Source of the DNA: Strigamia acuminata
Taxonomy: Eukaryota; Arthropoda; Chilopoda; Geophilomorpha; Linotaeniidae
Direction of reading: 5' to 3'
Assembly (NCBI GenBank): GCA_949358305.1
Contig: OX442320.1
Location: 6,898,259 to 6,962,258 of the forward strand
Length of the DNA: 64,000 nucleotides
Part shown: one piece after another, positions 50,101 through 60,503 of the stretch
How the letters are laid out: each line of letters begins with the position of its first letter
Position numbering within the stretch: the stretch's first letter is position 1
Notes under the pieces: model-generated
Databases searched by the model: none
What the model was told of the DNA's origin: nothing
The model's input: the letters and a program-made list of their open reading frames with translations, nothing else
Translations under genes and position numbers: made by a program

Positions 50101-52067
50101 TTGATCACGATATCGAACAATTTTTCGAACGCTATCCCGAACGTGATTTCGAGCACGACCCCGAAGATGATCCACTTGATAATCTCCTCGATGATCTCCT
50201 CGATAAGGCAGCCGCCTTACCAGCGGCCGCTGCAACGCCTGCACCGCCCCTCGCTCCGTTACGCGCTCTTCACTGCCCCTATCGTTTTATTGGTGGAGAT
50301 ACGCCCTTCAGCGGATGGAGGAGGGAAGAGCATCTCCGGAAAGAACAAGCGCCTGGTAAAATCAAGGTCGACGTTTATTACTATCCGGAGCACGGTGTCC
50401 GCTTAAGGTCGAGAGGGGACATCGAAAGATATTGCGTCGCTCACCAACTTCCGTATGAAGAGGACATTTTCTTTTTCGGCAACCTCGAACATCAATTGCA
50501 GGACGAGCAACCTGTTCACCGCGTTCTTATGTGTTTTCGAGAGCCGTCCACGTACGCCGAAGCTGTTAAGCTACCCGAGGCACCGAAGTGGACCGAGGCA
50601 ATCGATGAGGAGCTCACGACTTTCAAGGAACGCGAAGTTTATAAGGAAGTTCCACGACCCCCGGACAAGACAATCCTCGGGTGTAAATGGATTTTTCGGT
50701 TGAAATCGGATGCCACCGGGAAAATTCACCGCTACCGTGCTCGACTTGTCGCACAAGGTTTCCGCCAAACAATGGGCGTTGATTTCGATGAAGTTTTTAG
50801 TCCGGTGGTTAACTTCGTGCTCATCCGATTCTTTTTCTGCCTCCTAGTCGTTTTACTAGGATGGAGGGATCTCCACCTCGACGTCAAGTGTGCCTACCTT
50901 TACGGCGACCTCGACCACGAAATTTACATGCGGATTCCCGCCGGCGCCACATGCACCTCACCCGACAACGTCTGGTTGTTAACCAAGTCACTTTACGGTC
51001 TTCACCAGTCGGGGCGCATGTGGTACCAGAAGCTCAACGAGACGTTAACCGACCTCGGATTCCAGAAATTTCCCGCTTGTAATTGCGTTTACGCATTTGG
51101 ACATTCGGCTGTTATGTTAGTCTACGTGGACGATATCGTCGTGTTTTACGCGTCGGAGAGTATCCGAGACCGTATTTTGGCGCTGATTTCCAGCAAATTC
51201 GACATCGTCAACCTCGGACCAATAACCAAATTACTCGGGGTAGAATTCGTGCGTCGCGATGGGAAAGTTTTCATGTCCCAACGCTCCTACATCGACAAAC
51301 TTCTTAAAAAGTTCAACGTTTCGTCAGATGCACTCATTAAAGTGCCTGTCACACCGGGGACCACGCTCGTCAAAGGCTCGTTGGATAATCTCCCGGACTT
51401 TCCGTACCGATCGCTCATCGGGTCGTTATTATTCCTCGCCTCTCGCACTCGTCCCGACATATTATACTCGGTCATCGCTTTATCGCAGTATAATAACTGC
51501 TACGACCACCGCCACATCAAGTGTTTGCTCCAAGTTCTCAAATACGTGGCGAACACGAGCGATTTCTCGATCGAACTCTCGGGGTGTAATTCCAGTCAGC
51601 TGTGGGGATACACAGATGCGTCGTGGGCGAGTGACATTGCGACATCGAGAAGCTTCGGAGGATACATCATTTATATCGGTTGTGTGCCAATTGGCTGGAG
51701 CTGCAAAAAGCAGACCAGCGTCGCCTGTTCCACCATGGAAGCCGAATTTGTAGCACTAGTCGAAATCGTTAAAGAGTTATACTGGTTGGACAGTATCTAT
51801 CGAGTCTTTCCACCGTTAAACCGATTATCGAAACCGATTATTTTCTCCGATGCCCTCGCCTCGATCCAATTCACGAACAACGACATCGAGAACTCGAAAA
51901 CCAAACATATTCGAGTGAAGTTCCATTGGCTTCGAGAATGGCATATTGCCGGATGCTTCGAACTCCGCAAAATTCCGGGTGAAATAAATGTTTCGGATAT
52001 TTTCACGAAATGGCTTAGTTCCGAACGCCTCCGAAATTTGTTGTCCCGGATCTTCATCTCGAAATAA
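47127..52067 (+). CDS. copia B gag-pol polyprotein, intact single frame
   Basis: 1,646 residues without stop or frameshift. The ATG at 47,127 begins MKKATDQSSGH; an open stretch upstream lacks a better start. Gag: residues 1-215; CCHC knuckle CFNCNELGHYANKC at about 229. Protease at about 320 reads WIVDCGATDHVS, with Cys in place of the usual Ser/Thr of DSG/DTG. A Pro/Ser/Thr-rich insert of about 110 residues separates protease and integrase. Integrase: LWHARLGHLH, CNSCRIAKS, then LHMDVWGP, IRTDRGGEF and VAERLNRT. An acidic linker (about 880-1,060) precedes reverse transcriptase (GCKWIFRLKSD, LVYVDDIVVFY) and RNase H (YTDASWASD, MEAEFVALV, FSDALASI). The protein is encoded as one frame, so gag excess must come from processing or splicing. 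Confidence 0.96.
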   Translation: MKKATDQSSGHVPILVTGNYEHWHRAIKMLLMSDGVWHHVTETEELVKANVDEDVWRKWQRRKARALGTIYCHVSQAKQSALDGCTTPKQAWDILAKIYAPSSLARQAAMRREFLQLKLEPGEEMADFLSRVDLMVRQLKDVGEDILPRHHAYQYLDFLPDEYDQATFAIYHWPLAEFTPAKVSEQLLSEYLRLKSHSNRNSTNSSAYATGRQGRNQSRPPRPLAQVRCFNCNELGHYANKCQHPRKQTTGQQPVATLQTRSRSKSRRRNKGSNPNVNPNQQQQGQFRESSRPRRDAAYLLSAPPAIQVPTVHFVQSHEWIVDCGATDHVSHVKSWFLDFVEVVPFNIELGQGSSKVTGKGNVPVKSLIDGCECTVLLRDVLYAPDFGANLISVSRVDKCGHHIHIYNSELHTYGTDIKQSVLRAKQKSGLYFVDGLISPFASPTVVSSTPPIPMSPPTTAPMTLITKEEDFPAMPSKKSKKISNVEMTDFRLPISPNTLLVPSPSPIIPNPVAGSKPQQIRMYSNVLSSPPSPVATTTAVPPPKKVITPTANVADATGLWHARLGHLHTKAMRTLANNSQVYGLDPAAVRQELSCNSCRIAKSTRASHKPIPTPSTTKPLELLHMDVWGPSRLISIGGADYAFSIVDDATRYSWIFPIARKSDVFTTFKDFVSRVERITDSRVKSIRTDRGGEFISKTFDRYLADKGIVAQRTNPGSPQMNGVAERLNRTMGDYLRSVTSETGFPHTLWAELAVTFSYVKNRSPHSKLNDEVPYVLWRQRALSVKHFRKIGSKCWVHFTAPGRNKMDPRAWEGFLVGYASNTRGYRVWNPATNTVTESVHVQIDERQNFKRSPFYVPDPYENAPFMEEPSRVTTPSRVTFDDGAFPSVPWSRRRRDSDDESSNDDDEFRHRAPSSASSVASYRSVLEEVEEDIADELPPPILFADDVPEDIDLDVTPDPPLPLYRPRRRLRPDALARQPHTPEASDSELDVDHDIEQFFERYPERDFEHDPEDDPLDNLLDDLLDKAAALPAAAATPAPPLAPLRALHCPYRFIGGDTPFSGWRREEHLRKEQAPGKIKVDVYYYPEHGVRLRSRGDIERYCVAHQLPYEEDIFFFGNLEHQLQDEQPVHRVLMCFREPSTYAEAVKLPEAPKWTEAIDEELTTFKEREVYKEVPRPPDKTILGCKWIFRLKSDATGKIHRYRARLVAQGFRQTMGVDFDEVFSPVVNFVLIRFFFCLLVVLLGWRDLHLDVKCAYLYGDLDHEIYMRIPAGATCTSPDNVWLLTKSLYGLHQSGRMWYQKLNETLTDLGFQKFPACNCVYAFGHSAVMLVYVDDIVVFYASESIRDRILALISSKFDIVNLGPITKLLGVEFVRRDGKVFMSQRSYIDKLLKKFNVSSDALIKVPVTPGTTLVKGSLDNLPDFPYRSLIGSLLFLASRTRPDILYSVIALSQYNNCYDHRHIKCLLQVLKYVANTSDFSIELSGCNSSQLWGYTDASWASDIATSRSFGGYIIYIGCVPIGWSCKKQTSVACSTMEAEFVALVEIVKELYWLDSIYRVFPPLNRLSKPIIFSDALASIQFTNNDIENSKTKHIRVKFHWLREWHIAGCFELRKIPGEINVSDIFTKWLSSERLRNLLSRIFISK

Positions 52068-52102
52068 TTTCATCGAACTGTTAATATCGACATTGCACAT
52101 CG

Positions 52103-52111
52103 AAGGAGGGA
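52103..52111 (+). other. copia B polypurine tract
   Basis: AAGGAGGGA just upstream of the right LTR (52,114), the expected plus-strand primer site. Confidence 0.7.
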
Positions 52112-52113
52112 AT

Positions 52114-52686
52114 TGTTGGTCCTTGAAACCACTTCGGACGTTTATTTAACGCTTTTTCGATGCGTAATGACGCTACCTGAACTTTTTCACATCATTGGTT
52201 GTTATATTTTCTTTCCCCAAATGATTTAGTGTTTATTTCCTACTTAACTGGTTGTTACCAGTATATTTCCGTATATTTACTTTATATTGTAAGGGAAATG
52301 CATGGTGCCTGCATTAACTGTGTCTTAACACACTGGGCATCATGCATCGCCTATCTGTTTATACCTGTGTGTCGCTCGCTTCTGTCACCAGAGCGCACTG
52401 CCTTTTATTCCAAGATGGCGACGCACACTGCTAAGTGTGCTCCTGTGCATTTCAATCCTGTTTTCGTAAGTTTTAGGTTAATAAATCGTTTATTTTGTTT
52501 ATAAATAATTTGTTTCTTGTGTCTGCACGTAGATAAGTGCAGACACCACGCAAATTCGACCAGAACCGGCTCGAATTCGCGTACACGACGTGCCGCACGT
52601 CTCGTGCGTGCTATATCGTACGTGTTGGCTTATTTTTAAGCGTTTCCACTGCCTAGTCTGTGCTGTTTTTGCAGCATACCACCACA
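52114..52686 (+). repeat. copia B right LTR
   Basis: 573 bp, starts TGTTGGTCC and ends CCACCACA. Contains TTAATAAATC (about 52,480), a possible polyadenylation signal region, and an imperfect GTCTGCAC...GTGCAGAC hairpin at about 52,521-52,545. Confidence 0.95.
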
Positions 52687-52691
52687 GTAAT

Positions 52692-54471
52692 GACTCTCAC
52701 TTTCGACGAACCGAAACAAGTTCCGCCAGCGGCAAAACCAAAACGTGGACGACCGACAAAAGCTGAAGCCGTTCAAAAACAGTACGAACCAACAAAGATG
52801 ATTCTCCGAAGTCAGGTGCAACAACAAGCGGAACCGGAAGTTGCAGAAACGGAAGATGCTGAGGAGGAAGATGAAGAGGATTTGATAGGAACAGCAATGT
52901 TTTGTCATTTTGAAGAACCTTCTACCTACCAAGAGGCATTGAATTCCAAGGACGCAACGAAATGGCAAACCGCAATAGATGACGAATTAAACAGCTTACA
53001 CAAGAATGAAACATGGGAGATTACGGATTTACCAAAAGACAGCAAAGCGATTGGCTGTAAATGGGTGTTTCGAGTCAAACAAAACCCAGATGGTTCAGTT
53101 GAGCGGTATAAAGCGCGCTTAGTTGCCAAAGGATTTACACAGCGCTACGGTCATGATTATACCGAGACATATTCTCCAGTGGCCGGAATTGCGACAATGC
53201 GACTCATAATTGCTATAGCTGTAATTTTGGGTTGGGTGTTGGAACAAGTTGATGTAACGACAGCATACTTAAATGGTATACTCGAAGAAGAAGTCTACAT
53301 GGAAATTCCCGAAGGCTTAGTGGGAAAATGGAAAAACAAAGTGTGCAGACTAATCAAGTCGTTATACGGATTAAAACAATCAGGACGTGCGTGGAATGAC
53401 AAGTTGGACGAGGAACTCGAGAAACAGGGTTTCAAACGTTGTTTTTCCGACGCGTGTGTTTATTGGATTCAAATAGGAAACGAACGCGGAATTATCGGGG
53501 TTTACGTCGACGACATGGTGATAGCCGGACAATCAGAAAACATGTGTCGAGAAATCAAAAAGAGACTGCGTAAATGTTTTGAAATCAAAGAACTTGGAAC
53601 TCTGAAGTACATGTTAGGAATCGAATTTGGACGGGATAAAAACAGAAACATGTTTTTAACGCAAGAAAAATATGTTGAGAAAATCCTGAAGAGATTCAAC
53701 ATGACTGATTCAAAACCAATGGCGACACCAATAGTGAAATGTACTGACAACAATAAGAAAGAGCCAGAAGAATTTGAAGATCTGACGGTCGAGCCTTATA
53801 GAGAGGTAATTGGCTGCTTATCTTACTTGGCCAACAGTACGAGACCGGACATTTCACACGCTGTAAATGTGTTAGCACAATTTAACAGCAAACCAAAAAC
53901 CAATCACTGGCAAATGGCCAAACGCATTCTACGATATCTGTCGGGAACCAAGAAACACGGATTGGTTTACAATGAGAATAAAGGATTTTTGACTGCATTC
54001 GCAGACGCAGATTGGGCGAATTGCAAGATTAACCGAAGATCTTACAGCGGAACTTTGCTGAAACTAGCCGAGAATTTAGTAATATGGCAGAGCAGCAAGC
54101 AGAAGGTCGTAGCCACCAGCAGCATGGAAGCCGAGTACATCTCGATGTGCAATTGTTCGAAAGACATTGTATGGATGCGACGACTGATCGAAGAGTTGGA
54201 TTTGTCAACGTTGATCGGAGGACCAACAATCATGAGATGCGACAACCAACCAGCTAAAGTTTTTGCACAAAGCAATGTGGAGAACCGGAGATCAAAACAT
54301 ATTGATGTCCGGTACCACTACATCAGAGAACAGATAAAGGCGAAACGAGTCAAATTGGAATTTGTTCCAACCGAGAACAATGAAGCTGATTTATTGACAA
54401 AGCCTTTAGATAAAGTGAAATTAAGTAATTTCAGAGAATTATTAGGTGTGAAACCAATTATCAGGGCATAA
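52692..54471 (+). CDS. copia A reverse transcriptase-RNase H (3' part of split polyprotein)
   Basis: Continues the copia A frame after the nested insertion; codon split AT|G across the junction. Reverse transcriptase: GCKWVFRVKQNPDG, YKARLVAKGFTQ, VDVTTAYLNG, SLYGLKQSGRAW, GVYVDDMVIAG; then RNase H: FADADWANC, SSMEAEYIS, MRCDNQPAKV, ending with stop at 54,469-54,471. No internal stop, so apart from the insertion the element looks recently competent. It has no start codon context of its own except the ATG at 52,690. Confidence 0.92.
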
Positions 54472-54479
54472 TGGGTTTC

Positions 54480-54487
54480 AGGGGAAG
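54480..54487 (+). other. copia A polypurine tract
   Basis: AGGGGAAG just before the 3' LTR. Confidence 0.65.
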
Positions 54488-54490
54488 TAA

Positions 54491-54696
54491 TGTTAAGTTA
54501 TGTTAATGTGATGTTGAGTTCATTGTTAAGAACGTGTTACTGCTATATCATACTGTTACATTGTTGTAAAAGCGTTACCATGACAATTTTGTATTACTCC
54601 TCACTTGCTTGTATTTTACCCACGAGTAAAGACGTGTGTTTTGTTTTCCACTTTAAAAACCTCTCCTTTATTTCAACGTGATGCCCCAGCATAACA
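54491..54696 (+). repeat. copia A 3' LTR
   Basis: 206 bp, apparently identical to the 5' LTR; followed by target duplication AAAAT and the remainder of R-block e. Confidence 0.95.
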
Positions 54697-54924
54697 AAAA
54701 TCACAAATAAATATTAAAAATTTGTAATTCTTAACACTAATAAAGGATGTTAGATACTGAAAATAAAAATTATTATGCACTGGAAAAAAAAATTATTTAT
54801 GTACTGGAAAAAAAAATTATTTATGTACTGGAAAAAAAAATTATGTACTGAAAAAAATAAATAATTAAACACTAAAAAATAAATAATTAAGCTCTAAAAA
54901 ATAAATATTTAAACACTAGAAAAA

Positions 54925-55560
54925 TAAATGTTGGGTGGAAATCGGATAAACGAAAATACGCTCAGATTGGACGGGAAAGTACCGTCAATTTGAAAGGGCA
55001 AAGACTGCCAAATTGGACGGGAAAGAATTGCCAAATTTGCTAAGAGAAAAAGGCAAATGGACAAAAAGAAGGACAAATTTTGACGGGAAAAGCAACCAAA
55101 TTATTTGGAGGTAACGGCCAAGTTGAGTAAAAGCAGAAAAGAGCGGCCAATTTTGACGGAGAAGAAAATCAAATTAAGCGAGAAGAAAGGTTAAATTTAG
55201 CAGGAAAAAACGCTAAAATGTCAAATTCACTGGAAAACGGTTAATGTTACACATAAATGTGAAAAATGTACAGGACCTGCTCGTTGCTAGTAATACGTCA
55301 TCGTTGTAATCGGTCCTCTTCAAACGATGGACGGATGATCTTCAAACGATGGGCGGATGATCTTCAAACGATGGACGGATGATCTTCAAACGATGGACGG
55401 ATGATCTTCAAACGATGGACGGATGATCTTCAAATGATGGACGGATGATCGCTTGGTATGGTTAATCTTTTCAGCTCGCATTTTGGCAATGGTATGTATC
55501 CTCCACATAATTCTCTAGAATAAAATAAAAATTCTTAGTAAAATCACAAATAAATATTTA
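54925..55560 (+). repeat. R-block f, with short minisatellite
   Basis: Full set of R-block markers from TGTTGGGTGGAAATCGGATA to CACAAATAAATATT, including a 22-bp array at 55,318-55,450. Confidence 0.8.
55318..55450. repeat. 22-bp minisatellite, about six copies
   Basis: Same unit as 38,240-38,945 and at the same point of the R-block. Confidence 0.9.
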
Positions 55561-55636
55561 AAATTTGTAATTCTTAACACTAATTATAATTAAGAATGTT
55601 TATGTGCTGAAAAAAATTAATAATTATGTACTGAAA

Positions 55637-55990
55637 AATAAATATTGAAAATATTTAAGCCTTAATCCTCTGAGGGAGTAACTATACAAATTGTGATGTA
55701 ATCAATATGCATTTCTTTCATTTTTATCAACCAGCACTTTAAAAATCGTGTTTAAATGATTTGAAATCATACACCAGTGTTATTCATTGCAAGCAAAACG
55801 AGAACACTGTTTTGATTGAATAAATCTTTTCTATTAACTATGCAAAAATTATATTTTATGACAGAAAATCTTACTTTTATCTCTAGCCCTCTAAATTGAA
55901 GAAATCTTGCTTGAAAATCAGTAGTAAGAAGCCGTGATCGATCGATAGGAGTTTTTAGTCGCCGCCGTTGTTTCGTAACTTAGATTTTTT
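55637..55990 (+). repeat. Q-block copy 2
   Basis: Partner of 37,035-37,445 with an internal deletion of about 60 bp. Confidence 0.8.
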
Positions 55991-56046
55991 AAAATATCTA
56001 AAAAATAAAATTTCAAAGGTTCAACTAATTTTCTTCATAATTTTGC

Positions 56047-56260
56047 AAGCATTAAACCGTTGCTAATGTTAAAATATGGCATCATACGAAATCTCATGAA
56101 AATTTTCTCAAAGACCTTCGTATTTAATCTTATTGTGCCGATCAAGCTTTACTTTATTGCTATCATCGCTTAATTTCGTGGCTTTAAATATTTTTAAAAA
56201 GAAAAGACAATTTGCTTCATATTTCCCTCGCAAAATGGCATCATCTGGTGGTCAAAATCG
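56047..56260 (+). repeat. dispersed repeat (D-block), copy 2
   Basis: Partner of 28,973-29,150; a little longer because of an AT-rich insert. Confidence 0.8.
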
Positions 56261-57800
56261 TAACTCATCATATAGTACGAAACACTCCACATACGGTAAT
56301 AATGATTTATTCTTTTGTAAACTTATTATTGTTAATATTATTAGAATAGGTTTGTAAATACCTTCGACTGTCATATATATAGAAATGACCGTTCCATAAA
56401 TGTTTGTCTGCAAATGCATTCTCTGGCATCTAATACATAAATAAAAATAAAAAGTTATTTTATAATATAAAATTTACCTAAATAATTCGGTAAATAAATA
56501 AATGTTTTGCAAAAATAAGAAAAAGTAAAACGAAACCACAAAGCATGAAGAGACGATCAAGGAGTCCGTGATAACTTAATCGAACCCCGTAGCGTGATAA
56601 CGGCGGTTAATTTTTTTGAATTTGAAAAGGATGAAAATTGTGGAATTTTGTTTTTTCGCTAGTTGAAATCATCAGAAACTATATTTAGTCCAATGATTTC
56701 AAAAAATTTCAATAAAAATATCAAAAAATAAATATCAAAAATAAATATCAAAAAAATTTCAAAAAATGTCAAAAAAAAATTCAATATATTCGATTAAAAC
56801 AAAAAATTCCGCCAAAATTGTGGTTGCAGAACTTTTCCCGTATGCAATTCGTTGGTTTGCAACGATAATTAAAGAAATTTCACTTTTTTATAGAAAAAAA
56901 ATAAAAATTTTGATCAAAATTTTCGGAGCACTTTCGTGAGGTCGACTCTTCCCGAAAGCTTCGCGCGAAATGACGAAAATAGCCCAGTTATAGCCCGTAT
57001 GTAGCTAAACAGAGGACGACACCTAATGTTACGCGCTCATCTCTGTAGTGTATCGCCCGCTGTGCAGAATTTAGCAGTGGCGGAAGCAATCTACCCAACG
57101 AAAATAGGCCTAAACTTTTTTTTCCAAATTTTTTCAAATTAACATTTTACCTGTTTTATATTAATTTTCAGCAAATAAAAATTGCAAATTTATTCTAGTG
57201 CAGATGATTTCCTAATTCCAGTCGTTATTCAGCAATAATAATAATAAACATAATAATACTAAAATAATGTAAATAAACAACAATAAACACATTAACAAAA
57301 GCAATTGCGAGCATGGTATCGAAACTTTGTTGTTTTATTTTTATTATGTGCAGAATGCGGTGCACAGTTTGAATCATCAAGCCAAGTAAAGAATACTATT
57401 TTGTTATTTTTTGTCCATTTTTGCTGATTTAAAATTCGAATTTAGAGGTCGTTTTTAATCTTTTTATTCTGCCGACAGAGGGCAACATTGTGAAATCACT
57501 ATAGGTTTAATCAAAACGGAATAATTCATCAAAATCCCATGCAACACAAAATTTAAAGTCTAAAATTAAAATAAAATAATAAAAAAAAAACGAAAATAAT
57601 TAAATAATTAAAGAATGTATAACTTCAACAACTGAACTATTATAGACAAAAAATTTCTTCAATTTATATCTTTAATAAATAAAAATTACACGATGCTATA
57701 CTTTCTTAAAACATAAAACAATTAATATTGAGTCAAATTTTGATCGAATTTTATTTTTGTTTTGCCATAAACATACAATATCAGCTCGAGTCAGCCTCAT
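56261..57800. other. AT-rich intergenic stretch
   Basis: No gene or clear repeat seen; low-complexity ATATCAAAAA runs at 56,700-56,770 and several A runs. The PLBD2 promoter should lie at its right end. Confidence 0.6.
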
Positions 57801-57913
57801 GATTATTACGTCATCCTATGCTGAATTTTCATTGGTTGGAAAGCCGAGTAATAAAACCACAGAACAGAAACCAAAACACAACTCAGTCATCGTGAGAAGA
57901 CTAGTAATGCAAG

Positions 57914-60078
57914 ATGACACTCCGTAATATTTGCTTATTATTTCTTTATTTCCACTCATCCCTCGGTGACTTGGCAAGTGTCGTCTGGAATGGCGCAAAC
58001 AAAACCTACGATGTAAAGGATTCAATTGTGCCGGATGCAATTTCCTGGGCGAATTTTACAGATCAAATACACGATATAGGGTATGATGTACTTAACTCGT
58101 GATTTCTGATAACCCAACTAAACCAACATTAATTTTCACAGGTGGTCTTACTTAGAAGTGTCAACCAATGGCTCCTACCCGGACAAAATGCAAGCCTATG
58201 CGGCTGGTGTCGTCGAGGGCTACCTTACATATCAGCTCATTTATAAGCATTGGATTAACACAGTCGAAGGATATTGCAACGACGAAGCCGAATACTGCGC
58301 AAGACTCAAAAAATTCTTAGCCGTCAATTCGGACTGGATGAATAAACAAATTGCACTGTCCCGAGGAGACGACCCCTACTGGCATCAAGTGAAAAATAAA
58401 TAAATAAAATAAAATCTTATATATTGATATTTATTTAATTTTTAGGTGAATCTTATTTTGTCACAACTCGATGGTTTGAATGATGGATACAGGAAGCATT
58501 CATCACTATACAAAGAAGCCAGTTTGTGGTCAAATGAAGACGTACTGGGATTTATGTATTTTATTTTGTTTTGTTTTGTTTTCTTTTATTGACACAATTT
58601 TTTCGGGATTTAGAATGGTGCAAATTTCGGGAGATTTAGAAGATTTGGAGGCTGTTCTTCACAAAACCGTGTCACATCGTCGTCGAGTTTTCGGGGGTGG
58701 TTCGTGCTCGGCTTTGGTTAAGGTGCTGCCGAATTTCGAAGACATATTCGTTTCTCAGGATTCGTGGAGTACTTATCAATCCATGTTGCGTATTCTTAAA
58801 AAATATAATTTTCAATATCACACAACCGCTGCTAAAGGTAATATAACGTTTGAAATTGCGAATTGGATGGGCTGTAACGTGAGTAAAATGATTAATTGAC
58901 AGACAGTGCTCTTATACCCGCTCAAACGATGACGTTTTCTTCGTATCCCGCGTCTCTGACGTCCGGCGATGATTTCTATTGCTCTTCGTCAGGATTGGTG
59001 TCCATGGAAACCACAATAGGTAACTCGAATCCGGATTTATGGAAATACGTGACTCCAGAGGGTAGTGTATTGGAATGGATACGCAGCATGGTGGCCAACA
59101 GACTGTCTTCGGACGGTAAAACGTGGACAAAGTACTTGGCCCAATACAACAGCGGAACGTGTGTATATTTATAAATAAAATTGAATTAAATTAATTAAAT
59201 AAATTGGTAATTGTTTTCTAGGTACAACAACCAATGGATGGTTGTGGATATGAAGTTATTTGAACCAGGAAAAGCGTTGAAAGATGGTTTGTTTTGGGTT
59301 TTGGAGCAACTCCCCAAATACGTCATGCGAGCTGATAAAACCGATTTATTGAGAGATCAACTGTACTGGCCGAGTTATAACGTTCCGTGAGTTCAATTTA
59401 CTCTTTTTAGCTTCGAAACAAAATGATTGATTGATTATAATTAAATCAATCGATAGGTACTTTCCGTTTATTTACAACATGAGCGGATCTGCAGCGGCTG
59501 CTGCCAAATACGGGGACTGGTTTTCGTACGACAGAACTCCTCGTGCACTTATTTTCAAACGCGATCAACCGCACGTGTCTAGTTTGGAAACGATGATGAA
59601 ACTCATGAGGTGATTTCTACTTTATTTTTACTTTTTGATATTAAAATTGGCTCGTTTTGATCAGATACAATGATTACACGCACGATCCGCTGTCACGTTG
59701 CAATTGCACTCCGCCGTACAGTGCGGAAAATGCTATTTCCGCGCGTTGCGATCTGAACCCGAAAAACGGAACTTATCCAATCGCCGCTTTGGGACACAGA
59801 TCGCACGGCGGCATCGACATGAAGGTATTTTTTTTTTTTAATTTTAGTATTAAATTTTGTTCAAAATATTTTTATTTGTTTTTAAGATGACATCGTTCAA
59901 CTTGTTTTCGTCCGGACTGAGCTTCGTTGCCGTCGGAGGTCCGACCTACGACTCTCTGCCGCCGTTCCAATGGAGTCGCTCGGATTTTGAATCCGACACT
60001 CCTCACATGGGTCATCCAGATCTCTGGAAATTCGATCCTATAATTTTTAATGGCCAGGTACAACCTTTCAAACAATGA
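57914..60078 (+). CDS. PLBD2: phospholipase B-like 2 (PLBD2, lama-type), complete
   Basis: Lysosomal/secreted Ntn-fold hydrolase of the phospholipase B-like family (Drosophila lamina ancestor; substrate in animals poorly settled). About nine exons: 57,914-58,080 (signal peptide MTLRNICLLFLYFHSSLG), 58,142 to about 58,389, about 58,446-58,553, about 58,614-58,837, about 58,900-59,159, about 59,221-59,386, about 59,457-59,609, about 59,665-59,823 and about 59,887-60,078. Landmarks: AYAAGVVEGYLTYQLI, GGGSCSALVKVLP with the family's nucleophile Cys (self-cleavage site), DSWSTYQSMLRILKKYNFQY, SSGLVSMETTIGNSNP, VLEWIRSMVANRLSSDGKTW, YNNQWMVVDMK, YGDWFSYDRTPRALIFKR, MRYNDYTHDPLSRCNC, ENAISARCDLNP, RSHGGIDMK and HMGHPDLWKFDP near the end. 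The last features fit PLBD2 better than PLBD1. Several N-glycosylation sequons. Confidence 0.93.
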
Positions 60079-60503
60079 TCTACAACGTCTTTTGAAAAAT
60101 ATATATTATTTACCTGTGATAATTTTGAAATAATCAATTAATTTACTGAATCAGTAACACGAGTGTATAAAATTATGTTGAGATAAAATGCAATTATGTC
60201 ATTACTAATCGGACTTTAATTACATTTGTTGATACGAGACAGATCTATGCGATCTTTGGAACAGAATATCATTGTTTTGCACTTTTGAGGTCGAAGTGTG
60301 AGTCCAGAATCACAACTTTCCATCAGAATAATCGAAAATATAATCTAAAAAGATGGAACCATTTTAATATTGCTTAGAATTTCGACGTTTCAGCACTAGA
60401 TGGCGAATCGGGTCGTAAGCCACCGCCATATTAAAACCAGGCCAAATTGCGTATACCTCGAGTAGATAAAGCAGTTATCTCGCGAATTATAAAGTCTCCA
60501 CAC
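60079..60503. other. PLBD2-HIP1 intergenic region
   Basis: 425 bp. GATGGCG (about 60,401) and CCGCCATATT (about 60,422) are YY1-type cores close upstream of the HIP1 start. No gene seen. Confidence 0.5.

Larger units (their letters stand above)
45872..52686 (+). mobile_element. Ty1/copia LTR retrotransposon B, nested in copia A
   Basis: 6.8-kb element with LTRs at 45,872-46,439 (first five bases missing) and 52,114-52,686, primer-binding site, one long gag-pol frame and a polypurine tract. Right end borders GTAAT at 52,687-52,691, which repeats 42,469-42,473 in copia A, so B integrated there with a 5-bp duplication. The LTRs look identical over the shared part, so B is young. Confidence 0.95.
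39613..54696 (+). mobile_element. Ty1/copia LTR retrotransposon A (host of a nested insertion)
   Basis: 15,084 bp overall, of which about 4,866 bp are its own sequence (39,613-42,473 and 52,692-54,696). LTRs of 206 bp begin TGTTAAG and end ATAACA and look identical. Target duplication AAAAT at 39,608-39,612 and 54,697-54,701. An empty copy of the same target sequence is present at about 36,160-36,180. Gag, protease and integrase are left of the nested insert; reverse transcriptase and RNase H are right of it, an order (integrase before RT) that defines copia. Confidence 0.96.

Noticed and set aside
47718-51475. Reverse-strand and shifted frames of 60-250 codons inside copia gag-pol
   Set aside because: Shadows of the intact gag-pol frame with high GC at third positions.
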